Origin: Heliocidaris tuberculata | Lineage: Eukaryota; Echinodermata; Echinoidea; Camarodonta; Echinometridae | Assembly (NCBI GenBank): GCA_025618425.1 | Contig: CM046832.1 | Span: 24,512,059 to 24,576,058 of the forward strand | Length of the DNA stretch: 64,000 bases | Direction of reading: 5' to 3' | Part shown: one piece after another, positions 38,451 to 50,245 of the stretch | Position numbering within the stretch: the stretch's first letter is position 1 | Layout: every line of letters begins with the position of its first letter | Made by a program: the position numbers and the translations under genes | The notes under the pieces: model-generated | What the model was told of the DNA's origin: nothing | Seen by the model: the letters and a program-made list of their open reading frames with translations, nothing else | The model's database searches: none

Positions 38451-38867
38451 TTAACCCTTTCGAGACAATTGACCACATTTTGTGGTTGGGCTCAATAACT
38501 TTTGATTCAGAGCCCTGAAAAATATACCAGATACATGAGTAGAAAGAGCAAAAATTTCTGCACACACTGTGTCCATTTTTGTTACATGACAATATTGCGT
38601 TTGATCCCAGGAATTTTAAAAAGGAGAATAAGATTTAAAATCCTTAAATTGGCAACACATTGAGAGGTTCAAAATCATTGTTTTTTTATCAAAATTGGCA
38701 ACTTTTTCAACTTTTCGCCAATTCTTTTAAACATGTATATTGTTTTCAAAGACATTACCCCTTATTACAATCTTGTAGTACTAAAAAAAAAATATTATTG
38801 TTGCCAATTTGAAGAACAAAATGTGATCAATTTAGCCCTGTAATAATTCCTGTCATGAAAGGGTTAA
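38451..38867. mobile_element. TTAA-flanked MITE, 417 bp (piggyBac-like), copy 2
   Basis: Near-identical to 7279-7694 and in the same orientation: starts TTAACCCTTTCGAGACA, ends TGTCATGAAAGGGTTAA. It shares CCACATTTTGTGG, GGCAACACATTGAGAGGTTC and ATTGTTGCCAATTTGAAGAA. The two copies differ by scattered substitutions and small indels. Confidence 0.87.
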
Positions 38868-39462
38868 CGAATGTATAGTGTTTAATGTTAAAACCTTATT
38901 CATTCACGTACTATGCTCCTTCGTTATTCCTGTACTCCTCATTGCCTTTTTTGTCATCCACCATTCGTATCATATCAAATACCTTCCAATGTCTTTTATA
39001 AGTATGTCTGTAACTTACTTTTTACGTATTCAAAAGAAGAAATTCTAGAAGCAGGGTAGACGATTTTCCCCTCTTCGATTATCCCTTTTTCCTTCTCACT
39101 GTACCTCCTACGTGTCTGACATAATTCGATGAAACATCCTGACTGAACAAAGTCCCTAGCACTTACTTACATCTTTTTCATTTATCCTTCAAATTTTTTT
39201 TTCAAGGTTGCATTTCGGCCGTAAATCTAGAGAGATCAAAAGCTGGTTCAAATAATACTATCCTAAGGAGGTGATTAACACTCATACGTCGGTCAGGATT
39301 ATTCTAGAGATCACCTCCGGTATTATTTTATAATGATATTTGAACGAGATGAATAATGGAAGTAAGAGGTAGTATGCTAAGATTAGGGAAATCTAGGAAG
39401 TGTAATTGGCATCGCAGGAATGCTAATTCTACTTAACCATATAGTGACGCTAATGATAAGTA

Positions 39463-40041
39463 ATAACTCTTTCAGTGCCGATGTCACATATATGTGACAG
39501 AGAGACTTGTCATTTTCATTCATCAATTACTCGGCCACAGGAAAGTTATATGGTGGTAAATGCATATAAATTTTGAGCATAAATCAAACATTCTAAATAT
39601 ATGATTATAATTATATGCTACCATAGAAATTTTCAGAGAAAATTGCAGATTTTTAACAAGATATTACCTTATTTCAACTTTTGAGCATAAATCAAACATT
39701 CTAAATATATGATTATAATTATATGCTACCATAGAAATTTTCAGAGAAAATTGCAGATTTTTAACAAGATATTACCTTATTTCAATATTAAACAATAGTA
39801 AACGAATGAAAAACCAAAAAATAATGTACAAAAAGAAACTAAAATGTATTTTTCAATAATTCTTATGGGTAAAGTAATTATGTTTGGTATCATAAGAAAT
39901 GGTAATAAATTTCCTTCAAGTTTTGTGCACAATATTCTGTGAAATAATAGATGGTTAATGAAGTGCAGATATTTGAAAAGTAAGCATTGATCACATTTTG
40001 GTAAAATTTTGAAGAAAGCCCCTTGGCACAGTAAGAGTTAA
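39463..40041. mobile_element. Second TTAA-type MITE, about 579 bp
   Basis: The left end ATAACTCTTTCAGTGCC pairs with the right end GGCACAGTAAGAGTTAA. The right flank is TTAA and the left flank reads ATAA, a probable one-base decay. About 18 bp in, TGTCACATATATGTGACA is a perfect palindrome. ATTGATCACATTTTGGT near the right end resembles the subterminal motif of the CCCTTTC family. It contains a 108-bp internal tandem duplication. Confidence 0.72.
39571..39786 (+). repeat. 108-bp tandem duplication inside the MITE
   Basis: Two copies, nearly identical, each starting TTTTGAGCATAAATCAAACA; the second starts at 39679. Very low divergence compared with the host element suggests a recent duplication, or an assembly artefact. 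Confidence 0.93.
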
Positions 40042-40342
40042 GGATTAAAAAAAGTATATGCTTATTTTAAAGGCCAGGTACAGGTAAATGACAAATGGAA
40101 AAATGGTAAATGAATGAACATTTTTAGAAGAAATATTGTGTGATCATATACCATGTATACGTCTTTAGGATTAAAATACAACTTACGACGAGAACACTTA
40201 ATAGATGTTTAAACACATGGTAAAAGAAATTGGCAGCCGTTATGTATTATGCATATCATGATCTCTTGATATTTATGAACGAAACTCTAGGTTATTTGAT
40301 AGTTTTATTGTTGGCGGCTCATCAGTATTGCACATTACGCTT

Positions 40343-40343
<1 letters not shown>

Positions 40344-40403
<60 letters not shown>
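40344..40403. repeat. (TA)n microsatellite
   Basis: About 58 bp of AT units with one interruption at about 40373. Confidence 0.95.
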
Positions 40404-40404
<1 letters not shown>

Positions 40405-42042
40405 CTACAGAGACACATATCACAATTAGTTCACCGTGATTACCAACCGGATTGCAAACTATTTAAGAAAAAATACGATCCATTAGCGCGTGTCATACGC
40501 TGTGTTCCCATTTTTCCGAACTAGCGATAACTACTGTAACTGGTTATTAATATAATTGACAGAAGCACAAACGGATGCTGCAGGATGCCAAAAGTCCAAA
40601 TCTGCAACCGCAGGCGCCAGGAGAGATTTGAATAAAATTCAAAGTGGGTAACCTCGTCAATACTCATCTTCAGTTTCGAGAGGCTCCTTGAAAAGTGGTG
40701 CTTTCTGTGGGGATAGTGTGGTTAACATGTCATTACTTAAATCAACAAGTCAACCACAAGTAAACGAGATCGTCTAAATAAGATAAAATGAACTACAAAG
40801 AGTGCATATCGGAAATAAAAACGCAAACCACGTTGCCTCTTTCTTTCTTTCTTTCTTTTTTTAAGGGGGTTTATATTTTGTTACATTCCATCAATGAGCT
40901 TGTAAAATTGAAAAGAAAATAATCCTATTTTCTGAATTTCGTTAAACTTATGACATGCCCTTGCTTAGGAATATTCAATCTCCGAAAATCAAACAAATTG
41001 TCTTCAAGAAGTAAATCAAAATTCTTGCACACGCCTCTCCTTCCATCCTCCTCCCTTTCTTCCTCTCTCTTTCTCTCTTATGGAGCCGAATACTTACAAC
41101 TAGCAATTATATTTTTAATACTTTTACTTAAATCACCACATCTTAATATACAAGTAAATGTAAAAAGGCGATGTAATCCATTTTGCTAGGTGAGTATTTG
41201 TGCCTGCTTTCTCTCTCTCACACATACACCCATGCACACACACACACGCACACACACACGCACACACTTTCTTTTTAACTCTCTTCCTTCTTATCTTCCT
41301 CTTCCCTGTGTAAAGTGGATAAATTCACTACTTCAACTCTTCCTAAGATGAATTAAACATTTCTCGAGAACGGGAATGTATTATCGTTACTTTGTTATTA
41401 GCCAAGCACAGAGTACTCGTGATCAAAAGAAACGCCCCAAGCTAACAGCTCTCTTCTTACATCATTTGCAATGATAGGAATTAGTCTTTTTAAAAAGAAT
41501 CGATTATTTTCATTAAACCTTCCCAGAAGGCAATACAAGATTGTATTTCAGAACATTCATATAGACTACCTCAGCACCACGTGAGAGCAGACTTCACAGG
41601 GAAGATAGAAGATGTAGTGTAGACGAAATGCACGTACCATTTTGTCTGACGTAAGCAAAATGCCTTCAATTTCCACTGAATTTGTCAAATAAACATTGTC
41701 CTTGATTTGATGCCGCTTTTCAGTCAGGAGACCAAGCTAGAACTTTGTTGATGGCGTTGATGCTACCGTGCTCCAAGCATCCACCTAACAAAGGTCATTG
41801 ATGTATACAGGTGAAAATTATCTCGTCATCCTGAGGGGTTATTGGCAGGGTGCCTAGGCTTCCCTGTCTTTTCAGTTGACACGTCATATAAACAGAATAC
41901 AGGGAATAAATAAGACACATGTTGTACTCATCCGTGAGGACGCAGTGGTGTCCTAACTGTTGGTTATAAGCTTTGCCATCGTCTCTCACCATAGTAGGTC
42001 TATGTTCTCACATTACCCACATGCGTGCACCCTCCCCTCTCT
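40404..42042. other. AT-rich DNA with short CT and CA tracts
   Basis: CT-rich tracts lie at about 40842-40859 and 41040-41080, and a CA-rich tract at about 41216-41267. No gene was recognised. Confidence 0.5.
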
Positions 42043-42044
42043 CT

Positions 42045-42083
<39 letters not shown>
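42043..42083 (+). repeat. (TC)n microsatellite
   Basis: About 40 bp of TC units within a longer pyrimidine-rich stretch. Confidence 0.95.
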
Positions 42084-42087
<4 letters not shown>

Positions 42088-42574
42088 TCCTCCTTACTAT
42101 TTGTCTAAGCGGTCTTCGTATCTGTTCCAGGATCAATATATCAGAAACTGGATGGTGATGTAAAACTCTTACCTCTTCGATGAGGCACCAGTTTCGTTAT
42201 AACATGATGAATTCACCTCTAGCTTTTCTGTTCTTTTCGTTCGCGCACCTGATCGAGCCTCAAGGCCAAAAGGATGTAACAGTTTTAATACTCTTTTGAC
42301 GCCACGTAAAAGCCTCTTCCATCTTACATAAATTTTCTTCAAGGGGTTGTCGAGAATCAGGAGGAAATTTATGCATCATTGCCTGCTATATCAATATTAT
42401 CAGTGGGTTACCATCTAAGGTAGATTTCGAATGTCATCGTACCCTTGTGTGTTCGAAAACAGGAGAGTGGTATTTTTATTTATTTATTTTTTTTTAGTTA
42501 ATCTTACTTTCCAACTACACGTTAAATGGCTTCGACAAATTTAAGTTACAATTATCGTTGTGGCGGTTTAGGGC

Positions 42575-42705
42575 GTGACGGTGCTTTTCTTTCCATCTTT
42601 CTCTTTCCTTCTCTCGTCGCTCTCTTTTTTCTCTCTCTCTCTTCTCGCTCTATCCCTTTCTTCCCTCCGCATTTTCTATTTTCTTCTGTCTCCTATTTTT
42701 CTCTC
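42575..42705 (+). repeat. Polypyrimidine tract, left of an inserted element
   Basis: Strongly CT-biased with TTCTGTCTCC and TCTCTCCCACCG at the right end. Very similar sequence resumes at 43222-43370. Confidence 0.8.
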
Positions 42706-42710
42706 CCACC

Positions 42711-43222
42711 GTATATATATAGTAAATAGTGTATGTATAATACGCGCTGTGATTGGTTAGAGTCGCATCACGTGACGTGCAAAAATTTTGTTATAGCACG
42801 ATCGTTCAGTTTCTGCACGCATATTTGTGTACAAAATCCCATAAGGCCAAGGCGCGCAAGAAGTAAATTACATCAGCGCGCATGTATGCTACGCCTTTAT
42901 TGTGTATTATCTTGGACTGGCTGTGTGGCGTAACAATGAATTTACGAATTTGCACTATATGCGATGGAGGTTGCTGGTTATAAATCTAGGGGTCTATTTA
43001 CTATAACAATTAGTGCATGTTCTATTTATGCACCATTCCAGGACTATATGAACATTAAATGAATATTGAATTATCCCTCTTGCGGGTCTATTTCACCTCG
43101 GCCTGCGGCCTCGGTGAAACAAAACTGCACTCGGAATAATTTAGTATTTGTCGTGCACATAATCCAGTATAGTGCATGATAGACCATGCACTATTTATGT
43201 AATATATAAATATATATATCTT
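42711..43222. mobile_element. Probable MITE, about 510 bp, splitting a pyrimidine tract
   Basis: The left end TATATATAGTAAATAGTGTA and the right end (inward TAAATAGTGCATG after a TA-rich stretch) are inverted. The inserted block contains GTGCATG variants in both orientations and a GC-rich hairpin at about 43094-43122. Pyrimidine tract sequence with similar motifs flanks both sides. Non-coding; boundaries are approximate. Confidence 0.5.
43094..43122. repeat. GC-rich hairpin, CCTCGGCCTGCGGCCTCGG
   Basis: TTTCACCTCGGCC, a short loop, then GGCCTCGGTGAAA forms a stem with alternating CG-rich arms in an otherwise AT-rich element. Confidence 0.85.
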
Positions 43223-43370
43223 CCCCTGTATTACATTCTTTATTTTTCTCTGTCTTCTCTGTCTTCCCTTTCTTCTGTCTCCCATCTTTCCTTTTCTCTC
43301 TATCTCTCCCACCGCCTCTCCCTCTCTCTTTCTCTCGCTGTGTCCTGTTCTTTCCCCTCTCTTTCTCTCC
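43223..43370 (+). repeat. Polypyrimidine tract, right of an inserted element
   Basis: CT-rich, including TTCTGTCTCCCATC and TCTCTCCCACCGCC, matching the tract at 42575-42705. Confidence 0.85.
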
Positions 43371-46300
43371 CGCAAGGTTCAAGCGAAGACATTACCCTGG
43401 TGCAACTATCATATTTATAACGTAGGAATTACAATGCTAATTTGATAGTCAGAAGAATTTCAAATTTCCGGACCTAGCATTGTCCCTTTTTCATTTGGAA
43501 ATCATGCTATTTTGGTAGGTAATGACATATTGCAGACAACAGCTATACAAAATGTCTACTCCAGCCAGGACCGGGTTGTAAATCATATAAGAGAACTGTG
43601 TTATTTGATATTCCATGTGAGTTTCATGAGAGTTCAAATAATATATCAATATGAATACTTAATTATCTTCCAATCAGTTGCACTTTCATGAGGAAAGATC
43701 AGTGCAATACGATATAAGAGGAATAAAATAAGGGTCAGGGAGTGAGCAATGTGTACTTTCTTTTGTTATATTTCCATAATAACTTTTAAATTGCCACATA
43801 GCAATGTCCAATCGATAAAGTATCTCCAGACTGACATTTTGTAGAGCATGCGCGTATGTAGCGGAAGTTGCCGCCCATCTCGATTTATTTTAAGTACAAA
43901 CCCAGCCAAGCCGACAACCTTTCATACAAATTAGCATGCCCTGACCAATTATCGGCGAAAAAACAACAGTAAGTAAATGTCAACGTTTGAATAAGACATA
44001 TAGCACATTTTTGTCAAGGTTCTCAAACTTAGAAGTCCGGTTGTTTTTTACTGCTTTTCTGGTCTCTTTAAGCGGAAACCGCAATTACGGCGCCGCACGT
44101 GTTCGACTTTGTTCGGTCCAGCGAAAATGATGACTACCGCTAAATAACAGCAGCATCAATAACAACGAAGCAAAAGGGACAGGAGAAAGGAAACGCAACG
44201 GGTTGTGACGAGTACGAAAAAAATGTGACGCCACGTTCCCAGACGGAAGCAACTGGCAACGGGGCGTGATGGGGCATGTTTATCGTATTAAGAGGACAAG
44301 TGATAAATCCCTCTCCGTCCTACCTCTAAATTGGTATCAAGAAAGCTTTCGTTATTCCACGGTTTCCGTGGTTTGATGAACCCGGTGTCGAGGATGAGCA
44401 TGAATAGGAGATAGATGGGTTTAATCCCTAGGAGTCGACATCGCGTCAAACACGGTGATCGATGACTACTCGCTTCTACCGACAATGACAGCCAGTCTTA
44501 TTATCGTAAATACCAGTGAGTAACAGGAATTATATCAACAGGTGTATAAGCGGAGTTAAATTCCCTTTATGCCTTCCTAGGATTTGATTAATTTTTTCCA
44601 AGAAAAACCTTCATTTGTTATTCCTCCTAACGAATCTGAATTAAAAAAAGATTGATGACTTGCGAGTACTATTTAATGGATTCTTGGCGAGAGGGAATAC
44701 ATATTATAGATCAAAAATAGATGATTATATCACCACAGGGATTTAGATTTCTGCTCTGACACCTTTATAAGTGACTTCAAACAGGTGAATCATGGAACAG
44801 ATTATTATCGTCATTGTCATATCTTTCGCCGATTTACACGGCCATGGTAACGCAAAAAGCCTGAGAAGTAAATGGTTAGGGGCCTCTTGCACAAAGACCT
44901 GTGTTTAAACGGAACTTAATATCAATGCAACCAATCCAAAAATGTCCTCATTGAATAAGCGATCCTGGCGTCATCATGGCCGCGCAAATCCGGGCGAAAG
45001 CTGTGAAAATGACGATCATAATCTGCCCCATTATTCACCTCTTTGAAGTCACTTAAAGATATGACAGAGCAGGAACTTCATCCGTGTGCTGATATAATGA
45101 TATACTTTGATCTTCAATATGTATTCTAAAAATTAGACAAAAACGACTGTCCTAAATTTATTTAGGACTCTTTATGCATGTTACGCAAGAGATTTAAGCT
45201 CACATGCTGCGCAGACATGTCAATCAATCTTTTACTCTCAAAAAGGTTTGAAAATCTTTTAAAAACCATAAACCAAAATAAAAGGGATCTTATCTAATCG
45301 AGCTTATCGAGTCTGATGTTGCAATTGACACTGGAAGCAACCGTTTGGCGCTATCTAGTTTATCATATAATAGTCTTCATTATCCCATTAATGTCGTAAA
45401 CACAACTTGAGTCAAATTACTTCATTGTTTGCAGCTTTAACCTCTACAATCAATTTAAACCGTAAATGCAACAACCTATTTTAGTACCGCTTTTTTTCTC
45501 TCTCTCTATTTCAGCTTACGGTTGTACAAAGATGTATCAAATTTTCTGATAAACGTCAACGGTAATTCCCAGTTTTAGAGTGATCGTAATCAGATCAACT
45601 GGATTGCGTGAAACCACTTAAATACTGCTATACGATCTACTGCGGTTAAAGCAGAAGGGATATGGGAGAAAGGCGTATGCATCCAATCCAGTAAGTTGTG
45701 AAATTGTCTTCTGGGCCGCTACTCACTGGCCGCAAAACAATCATCTTCTCGCCACGTACCTAAGGAACAGTCTTACAAAGCTCTCAATGCTCTCATGTTC
45801 TGCAGCGTCGTTATAAAAATAAAAAGATAGGTTTAACTTTAATATTCCTCCCTTCGTTTAAATTAAAGTAAAGGATATCCGACATCACGCTCCACCTATA
45901 CCGGGCTTGATTTCATCAAAGATAAAGGGTTATTAGGAATGAAATTGGGTTTTTATGTTTAGGATTAGGTGTAGCCTTTGCTCTAGGGTTAAAGTAAAAG
46001 AATTCGGTTGGTGTAGGATATTGACCAGGGAGAATTCGTTGCCGGAGCATGTGTCGTACAACCGACATAAATGATATGTTCTTCAGCAATTTCTAAGAAT
46101 TTAATAATAATGAATACGTATTCGATGTAAACACAAGATGAGACATCTAATGAGACATCACCTCTTTTCTGTCGGCTGTGTTTTGGGGTTTTGCTTCTTT
46201 TTTTTTGTTATTTATTTTAGATTGAAACAAGGGGCAATGCCGGAGTACTACATTTTTATTATCTTTTATTTATTTATTTTTAAAAAATTTTTTTATTTAT

Positions 46301-48092
46301 TTTTTTTTTTTTTTTGGGGGGGGGGGGAGGTGGAAAAAATCTGACGCCACCCCTGTCGTCTCTCATTATTCAAACAGTATGGTATATAGACCTACAGTTA
46401 AGTGCACAGCTCAAATGATAAACTGATATCTAAACTTTTGGCCTCCTTTTCCAAAGGGAATTTCAATAAGGTAGATAATAATGCGAGCTGTGAACGCATG
46501 AGGCCCTGATAAGAGGTCCAAAGGAATGTCTGACTTGATGATGCTTCAGGAGATCTTTTTTGCAGAGATAAACCTATATTCTAAGTTCTTAAAAAGGAAC
46601 ATCAAAGAAACTTAGAAAAATTAATCAAAGCGATTAACCTGTCACTACATCTTTCGAATGTCATGCAGACAACTACACTACACGAACCACAGTGATCATT
46701 TTACTTTGTGTTTAAAACTTTCAGGAAGTTGCCAGGTGTATCATATTCATTGCATATTGGGTTTAATAAAAATATATATTTGGTCAGATAAAGTAAGAAA
46801 ACATGTTACATCACAGTAATGGTCTTTTATAAGTTGTATCATTGGAGTGCCGTTAGAGTGCACAATAAGGGATGTTTTTGCGTCAAGATTCGCAATATTG
46901 GAAGAACAGCGGTGCACCACAGACTGTGCCGTATTTATTGATTAAGTGTTTTAAACATGAATTATGTGCACGTATGACTATTAAGGCACGAAAATCCGAT
47001 AAATCACATGTAAATGTAAATCACTTTCCTTTAAAAAAATCTGTATCCTTAATGAATCGGAATGCAAGAAGGAGTCTTTCATCATCTACATTTATCTTAT
47101 TTATGCTTTTTTAGTTGCATATTTCATTTTCCCCGCATCACAGGACAGGTAAAAGCTCGCCATTCTGGAAGGATATAATTTGTTATTTAGGTTAAGAGGG
47201 CATGAATTGTTTGTAAATACAAGTGGATAAGATTCCTTCAGTCATTGAAGACTACATTGAATGCTACCAAAGCTAAGCTCTCGAATTGAAGGTACTACTT
47301 GACATTTAAAAGGGCATGTCGTAAATCCAGGCCAAAGTGCTTAGGGCATCCAGATAACCCAGAAAACATTCCGCATTTTACTATACGTGTGTTTACCGAA
47401 CGCAGAAAAAAGGAAAACATGTCATTCTCTGTAAAGATATTATCAATATTTTGACACTGTAATGCTAAGGCCATGAAGGCTATCCAAAGCGTTGTAACAA
47501 AGGGAACCCCAGGAGAAACCCATCATCGAGTGACGTTTCTGTGTACGATAACTGTAAAGTTTTGCTTCCACATTTTGTCTGAGTGAAACCCTGTCCCTAT
47601 CCCTCGAGAAAAAAAAGAGAGGCAAACTTCTCCCTAAATGCCCGAAAACACGATTGCTTCGGTTTAGCCTTTAAGATACGGTTTCCAAATCATTTAAGAT
47701 TTTTGCACAATCAACAGATCAAATTGCCTTAATCATGTTAATGTTCACTATAAAATGTTATAACGAACCTTCAAAACGAATTGATAATAATTAATGTTTA
47801 AACCTATTCAAATGTTTTACCTTTAGAAATATTTAAGTATAAAATTATTTTAAAATTCAAGCAGAAGGAATGATCTCCAAATGCTATATGATATATTTCG
47901 ATGTAGCGGGCAGAGAAAAAGTCGATTATTAGTATTGAAAATGACCGAAAGGCTTCAAATTATGAAGCACGAAAGGGTAAGTGTTAATTGCTCACATTCA
48001 TTTAATTCATATCCATTCATAACAAAGAAGGCTGTGAAGTTTTTCTAGTTCTGTTCGGATGAACCTTGGTCTTTCTTTTCATATTTTCAGAG
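43371..48092. other. AT-rich DNA, no gene recognised
   Basis: A solitary end of the GGGCC hairpin family occurs at 44879-44920 (GGGGCCTCTTGCACAAAG). T16G12 lies at 46300-46327. A somewhat GC-richer patch at 44060-44270 has several CpGs but no adjacent gene. Nothing else was recognised. Confidence 0.5.
46300..46327 (+). repeat. T16G12 junction
   Basis: Sixteen T followed directly by twelve G on the plus strand. Confidence 0.95.
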
Positions 48093-48401
48093 CAGGGGCG
48101 GATCTAGCTTTTTTCCAAGGGGGGTTTGAGGGGCTGAGCTGGGTATTGCGAGGGAGCGTAGCGACCGAGCCCGAGCGAGCGAAGCGAGCGAGGGGGGAGG
48201 GTGTGGGAGGGGGGATACCCCCCTCCCACAGTAGGGAGATTTTTCATTTTTAGGGTTGCCAGCTTGCGATTTTAAGCATACTTGCATGCTCTATTTTTTC
48301 TCTTTTTTTTTTTCCTATGCACATTAAATGTTTACTTGGCAGCCCAAGGGGGGGGGGGGGGGGTTAAACCCCCTAACCCCCCCCCCGTAAATCCGCCACT
48401 G
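48093..48401. mobile_element. 309-bp non-autonomous DNA transposon with GGCGGAT ends (hAT-like)
   Basis: The left end CAGGGGCGGATCTA and the right end read inward CAGTGGCGGATTTACGGG form terminal inverted repeats. A direct CAGAG lies immediately outside on each side (48088-48092 and 48402-48406), consistent with a 5-bp target duplication. The interior has a GC-rich segment with GAGCGAGCGAAGCGAGCGAG-type repeats, CCTCCCAC/GTGGGAGG inverted copies and long G and C runs. CAGTGGCGGATC-type ends are known in hAT-related elements, which usually make 8-bp (some 5-6-bp) duplications. Confidence 0.8.
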
Positions 48402-50245
48402 CAGAGTAATAAAAAAGAGATAGTGAATGAATATTCAATGAATAAGTTCTTGGGGATGAGGTAGAATCCTTGGATACAGAGTTCAATGACATCAGCTGGA
48501 GGTGAGTTCAAGTCCAGGCAGAATTGACACACCTGCCACTCATGCACTCCTTCATCGGTAAGATGAGCCTGTTTGTAATACAGATTGTAATTATTCCGAT
48601 TCTACTTATCGAGAGAGAAGCGCACAGTGAAACGCCTCCTGAGAATATGGTCTTCAGAATATGGTCCTTACCGCTGTGTGGTATTTTGTCTTTTTGTTGG
48701 TTTCTTTGAAGGCAGTGTTTGAAATTCGAGTCTCCTAGCTTTTGTTAAGGCAAATTGGAAGTTTGAAAGAAAATGCTTAATCTGTAAAAGTGCGTAAAAG
48801 AGACACTTTGTTTCCAAATGGCGTTTGAAAAACGAACTGGGACAAATTGGCAATAATACTTGATTTAATTTTCATTTTTTAAAAGAAATACTTTTATTGA
48901 TCTTCGTTGTTTATGGTTATCTATCTTTCTTTCTTTCATAGCCCAAAGATTATGAAGAAAGTTCAGATGGATGCATGTGATTGAAATCCGTTATCGTTAT
49001 TGTTTTTGATATAAGCCTCATCCGGCAGGTCAGTGACAGTCGAGATTTGATGTAACGTTACCCTTCTTAATAGGTGAAACCCAGAGAATTAAACGATTCT
49101 TTTAAAAAGGCTGAAAATTATCGCCATAGTCACATGAATTTTTCATGGTGGGGTACAAACGTCCTTCGTTGATCAGATACTAATCTTAAGAGCTTGAAAG
49201 TTCAGAAGCCTCATCGATTACTCTCTCTCCCCCTCCTCGAGGGAATGTGCTACTCCGTCGCTCATGTTTCACCATGCTAACTTAGTTCGGCACCTTTCCC
49301 CAGGCCCATTCCCACTAAGCCATCCGTGTGTTCCAAAAGATTCACCTCTGAAATTGTCTTGTAGAGAAGATATGTTTGCAAGAACGCATGTACTTTGGAA
49401 CATCCTAAGAATGCCTAGTAACCAGAAAGAGGGACGAATAACCCCTTTCGGGAATCACGCCAGAGATTATTATTGTCTTTCCATTAGTCCAGATTAAAAA
49501 TAGCTCTAATACTTCCTGGAACAGATAGTTCCTATATTGCGAAGGCTGTTTACATGGAAAAATAACATTAATAGCCATATCTAACAATAAAACAAAGAAT
49601 GGAATCCAAATTTGATTTTCGAAAATTCAATGATGATAATGTATTGTTAACCTAGTTGCATATTGAAGAGGTTAAGTATTGTTGTTTGCTCAATCCTGTA
49701 AGGTAAGGGTGTTTATTTTTTTCTTTTCTTCTTCTTCTTTTTTTTTTTTGGGGGGGGGGGGGGGTATATCTTTTTTTTTCTCGAAGATTTGGTTCAGGTA
49801 TGTTTTCCAGAAGAGACCTTTAAGTTAAAAATTGCTCTTTACTTTCTATGTCGTTTAGAGGTCTCCTGTACTGTTCTCGGTCATAAGGCACATTATGGTG
49901 TTGCCGTTGCCCTTTGCGAAAGCCCTCGTTGGCATGCATGTCTATATAGCACGCATGGCTTTTGCTATAATCAAGCCCTTCATTCCCATTTTCAAAAATA
50001 GTGCTCGCTTCTACATGTATGACAGCACATCATCATGGTAACTATACATAGACATTTCCCGAGTGATCCTAAGAACTCATAGTTCGATTCTATGGAATTT
50101 CTCTTTCGAAAAAAGTGAGTACTTTTTTTCTATAAAAATGCAATTTGACTTTCGAACAATGGGGATTATTCTTTGCACTGGTGGTATCTAATACTTTGCT
50201 ATCCATACCAAAATGTGAAATACATGAAACATCTGATGCCATTGT
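48402..50245. other. AT-rich DNA with T12G15 tract
   Basis: T12G15 lies at 49738-49764. A GAGTTCAAGTCC resembling a tRNA B box occurs at 48504-48515 without a convincing A box. No gene was recognised. Confidence 0.5.
49738..49764 (+). repeat. T12G15 junction
   Basis: Twelve T followed by fifteen G on the plus strand. Confidence 0.95.

Noticed and set aside
44288..44485. Minus-strand frame with a hydrophobic stretch and a possible donor after NLE, considered as a missing first receptor exon
   Set aside because: The frame begins at a TTG codon with no upstream in-frame ATG before the hydrophobic segment, and no family motif is present.
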